Shown here: positions 5,901 to 6,979 of the stretch, piece after piece
Layout of the letters: every line of letters starts with the position of its first letter
Numbering within the stretch: the stretch's first letter is position 1
NCBI GenBank assembly: GCA_009885355.1
Contig: VFKW01000020.1
Location: forward strand, 1-6,979
DNA: 6,979 bases
From: Candidatus Berkelbacteria bacterium
GTDB taxonomy: Bacteria > Patescibacteriota > UBA1384 > VFKW01
Direction: 5' to 3'
The notes under the pieces: model-generated
What the model was told of the DNA's origin: nothing
The model's database searches: none
Seen by the model: the letters and a program-made list of their open reading frames with translations, nothing else
Made by a program: the position numbers and the translations under genes

Positions 5901-6979
5901 ATGCACAAATCACACATCACAGTAGGATTAGATATCGGCACCACCAAAGTCACCGTTTGCGCCGGCACTATTCAAGACGGTATCATAAATATTATCGGCG
6001 TTGGACATGCCCCCAATAATGGCGTTCGCAAAGGCATGGTCTCTGACATCGAAGAAACCGTCAGTGCCATCACCGCCGCCCTAGAAGAAACCGAACGAAT
6101 GAGCGGTTCTCCAATTACCGATGCTTTTGTTGGCATATCAAACCCTCAAATAACTTGTACTATTTCAAAAGGCGTCATTGCTATTTCTCGCGCTGACGGC
6201 GAAATCAGCGAAACAGATGTTCAACGTGTCATCGAAGCCGCCCGAGCCATTGCCCTGCCACCAAATTTTCAAATAATTGATGTCATTCCTCAATCATTTA
6301 CTATTGACGGCCAAAAAAATATCAAAGATCCAATCGGCATGACGGGGATTCGACTAGAAGTTGAAGCCCACGTTATTGGCGCTTCTATTGCCGCCACCAA
6401 AACTCTTACCAAATGTATCGAGCAATCGGGTTTAGCTGTTGCCGATCTCACATTTTCGCCCCTCGCTAGCTCTTATGCAATTTTAAATAAAAAACAAAAA
6501 GAAGCCGGCGTCGCCCTAGTTGACATCGGCGCTTCCACCACCAGCGTCACTATTTTTGAAGAAGGGGACCTCCTTCACGCCGCCATTTTAAATATTGGCA
6601 GCCTAAATATTACAAATGACATCGCCATCGGCCTTCGCACAAGCCTCGAAATCGCCGAAAAAATCAAAATCAAATACGGCAGCACCAATCCTGCAAAAAT
6701 TAAAGACACCGACATGGTAGATCTTAGCGATTTTGACGCCTCCGAAGAAGAGAAAATTTCCAAAAAATACATCGCCGAAATCATCGAAGCTCGTATGAGC
6801 GAAATTTTTTCAATGGTCAGAAGAGAATTAAAAAAATTCGGCAAAGACGGTATGTTGCCTGCCGGCGTCATCTTTACCGGCGGCGGTTCCAAGATACAAG
6901 GACTCCTGGAATCAGCCAAAGAAGAGCTCCGTTTGCCAGCACAAATAGGCTATCCGCACATGGAAATTTCCGGCATGAT
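5901..6979 (+). CDS. ftsA: Cell division protein FtsA, 3' truncated
   Basis: The frame runs from ATG 5901 to the window edge, giving 359 full codons. FtsA is an actin-family ATPase that tethers FtsZ to the membrane and recruits the divisome. Seen: the phosphate-1 motif VGLDIGTTKV (8-17), GVRKGMVSDI (41-50), the FtsA-specific 1C/SHS2 region (about 84-160, with GVIAISRADGEI and IPQSF), a phosphate-2 motif DIGASTT (208-214), NITNDIAIGL (236-245), and the adenosine motif VIFTGGGSKIQGL (323-335). Phosphate-2 is usually DIGGGTT, so two glycine positions are Ala and Ser here. The last 50 or so residues, with the C-terminal amphipathic membrane helix, lie beyond the window, so an intact tail cannot be confirmed. 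The start is set by GGAGGG at 5889-5894. ftsZ would be the expected next gene. Confidence 0.95.
   Translation, partial: MHKSHITVGLDIGTTKVTVCAGTIQDGIINIIGVGHAPNNGVRKGMVSDIEETVSAITAALEETERMSGSPITDAFVGISNPQITCTISKGVIAISRADGEISETDVQRVIEAARAIALPPNFQIIDVIPQSFTIDGQKNIKDPIGMTGIRLEVEAHVIGASIAATKTLTKCIEQSGLAVADLTFSPLASSYAILNKKQKEAGVALVDIGASTTSVTIFEEGDLLHAAILNIGSLNITNDIAIGLRTSLEIAEKIKIKYGSTNPAKIKDTDMVDLSDFDASEEEKISKKYIAEIIEARMSEIFSMVRRELKKFGKDGMLPAGVIFTGGGSKIQGLLESAKEELRLPAQIGYPHMEISGM

Noticed and set aside
5783..6019. 78-codon plus-strand open frame spanning the end of ybeY and the start of ftsA
   Set aside because: It runs out of frame through both well-supported genes; the GGAGGG before 5901 and the FtsA phosphate-1 motif define the real frame.
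6575..6919. 114-codon minus-strand open frame
   Set aside because: Antisense to conserved FtsA sequence, including the adenosine motif.
1..6979. Alternative genetic code (TGA as glycine, as in some Patescibacteria)
   Set aside because: No gene contains an in-frame TGA, glycines use GGN codons, and all visible stops are TAA, so the standard bacterial code suffices.

Overview
The window reads as a chromosomal segment of a Patescibacteria (Candidate Phyla Radiation) bacterium. This rests on several points together: a long Asn/Ser/Thr-rich surface protein whose C-terminal membrane module carries two carboxypeptidase-regulatory-like domains, a stripped-down PgpH-type HD phosphohydrolase, a YbeY that ends almost at its last metal ligand, and the compact order rpsU - yqeY - HD hydrolase - ybeY - ftsA. 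The lineage call is an inference from gene content and remembered protein style, not from a search. All genes are on the plus strand, all five visible stop codons are TAA, and no frame needs a recoded TGA.

Layout. Positions 1-3620 are the 3' part of one very large surface-protein gene, open at the left edge. It holds degenerate beta-type repeats of about 50-75 residues, then a fibronectin-III-like domain, an invasin/Big_1-like Ig domain, hydrophobic segments and two CarboxypepD_reg-like domains. A good sigma70-type promoter (3631-3659) just after its stop starts a new transcription unit. In that unit rpsU (3740-3931) is followed by yqeY (4016-4474), which overlaps the HD gene (4467-5387) by 8 nt; ybeY (5392-5811) follows after 4 nt. 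After an 89-nt gap comes ftsA (5901 to the window edge), the actin-like membrane tether for FtsZ.

How the genes fit together. The rpsU-to-ybeY block is a small translation/RNA-maturation and signalling operon: a ribosomal small-subunit protein, a GatB/YqeY-domain protein, a probable cyclic-di-AMP phosphodiesterase and an rRNA-processing metalloprotein. It resembles a merger of rpsU-yqeY and pgpH-ybeY pairs known in other bacteria, without phoH, dgkA or era. ftsA starts or continues the division genes. The large surface protein is an independent unit, probably for attachment or cell-surface architecture.

The least expected signals are in the gaps. The leaders of yqeY and ftsA each contain a short tandem array with a 7-nt unit, different in sequence (G-A/G/T-AAATT versus CTAACTA/CTATCTA), ending close to the Shine-Dalgarno sequence. 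One lies in a C-free tract and the other in a G-free tract. Other points worth a look are the predicted cytoplasmic placement of CarboxypepD_reg-like domains in the surface protein, its only two cysteines forming a CxxCH motif, and the two-helix PgpH lacking its usual sensor half. No RNA genes, CRISPR, insertion sequences or mobile elements were seen, and no stretch over 300 bases lacks a gene.
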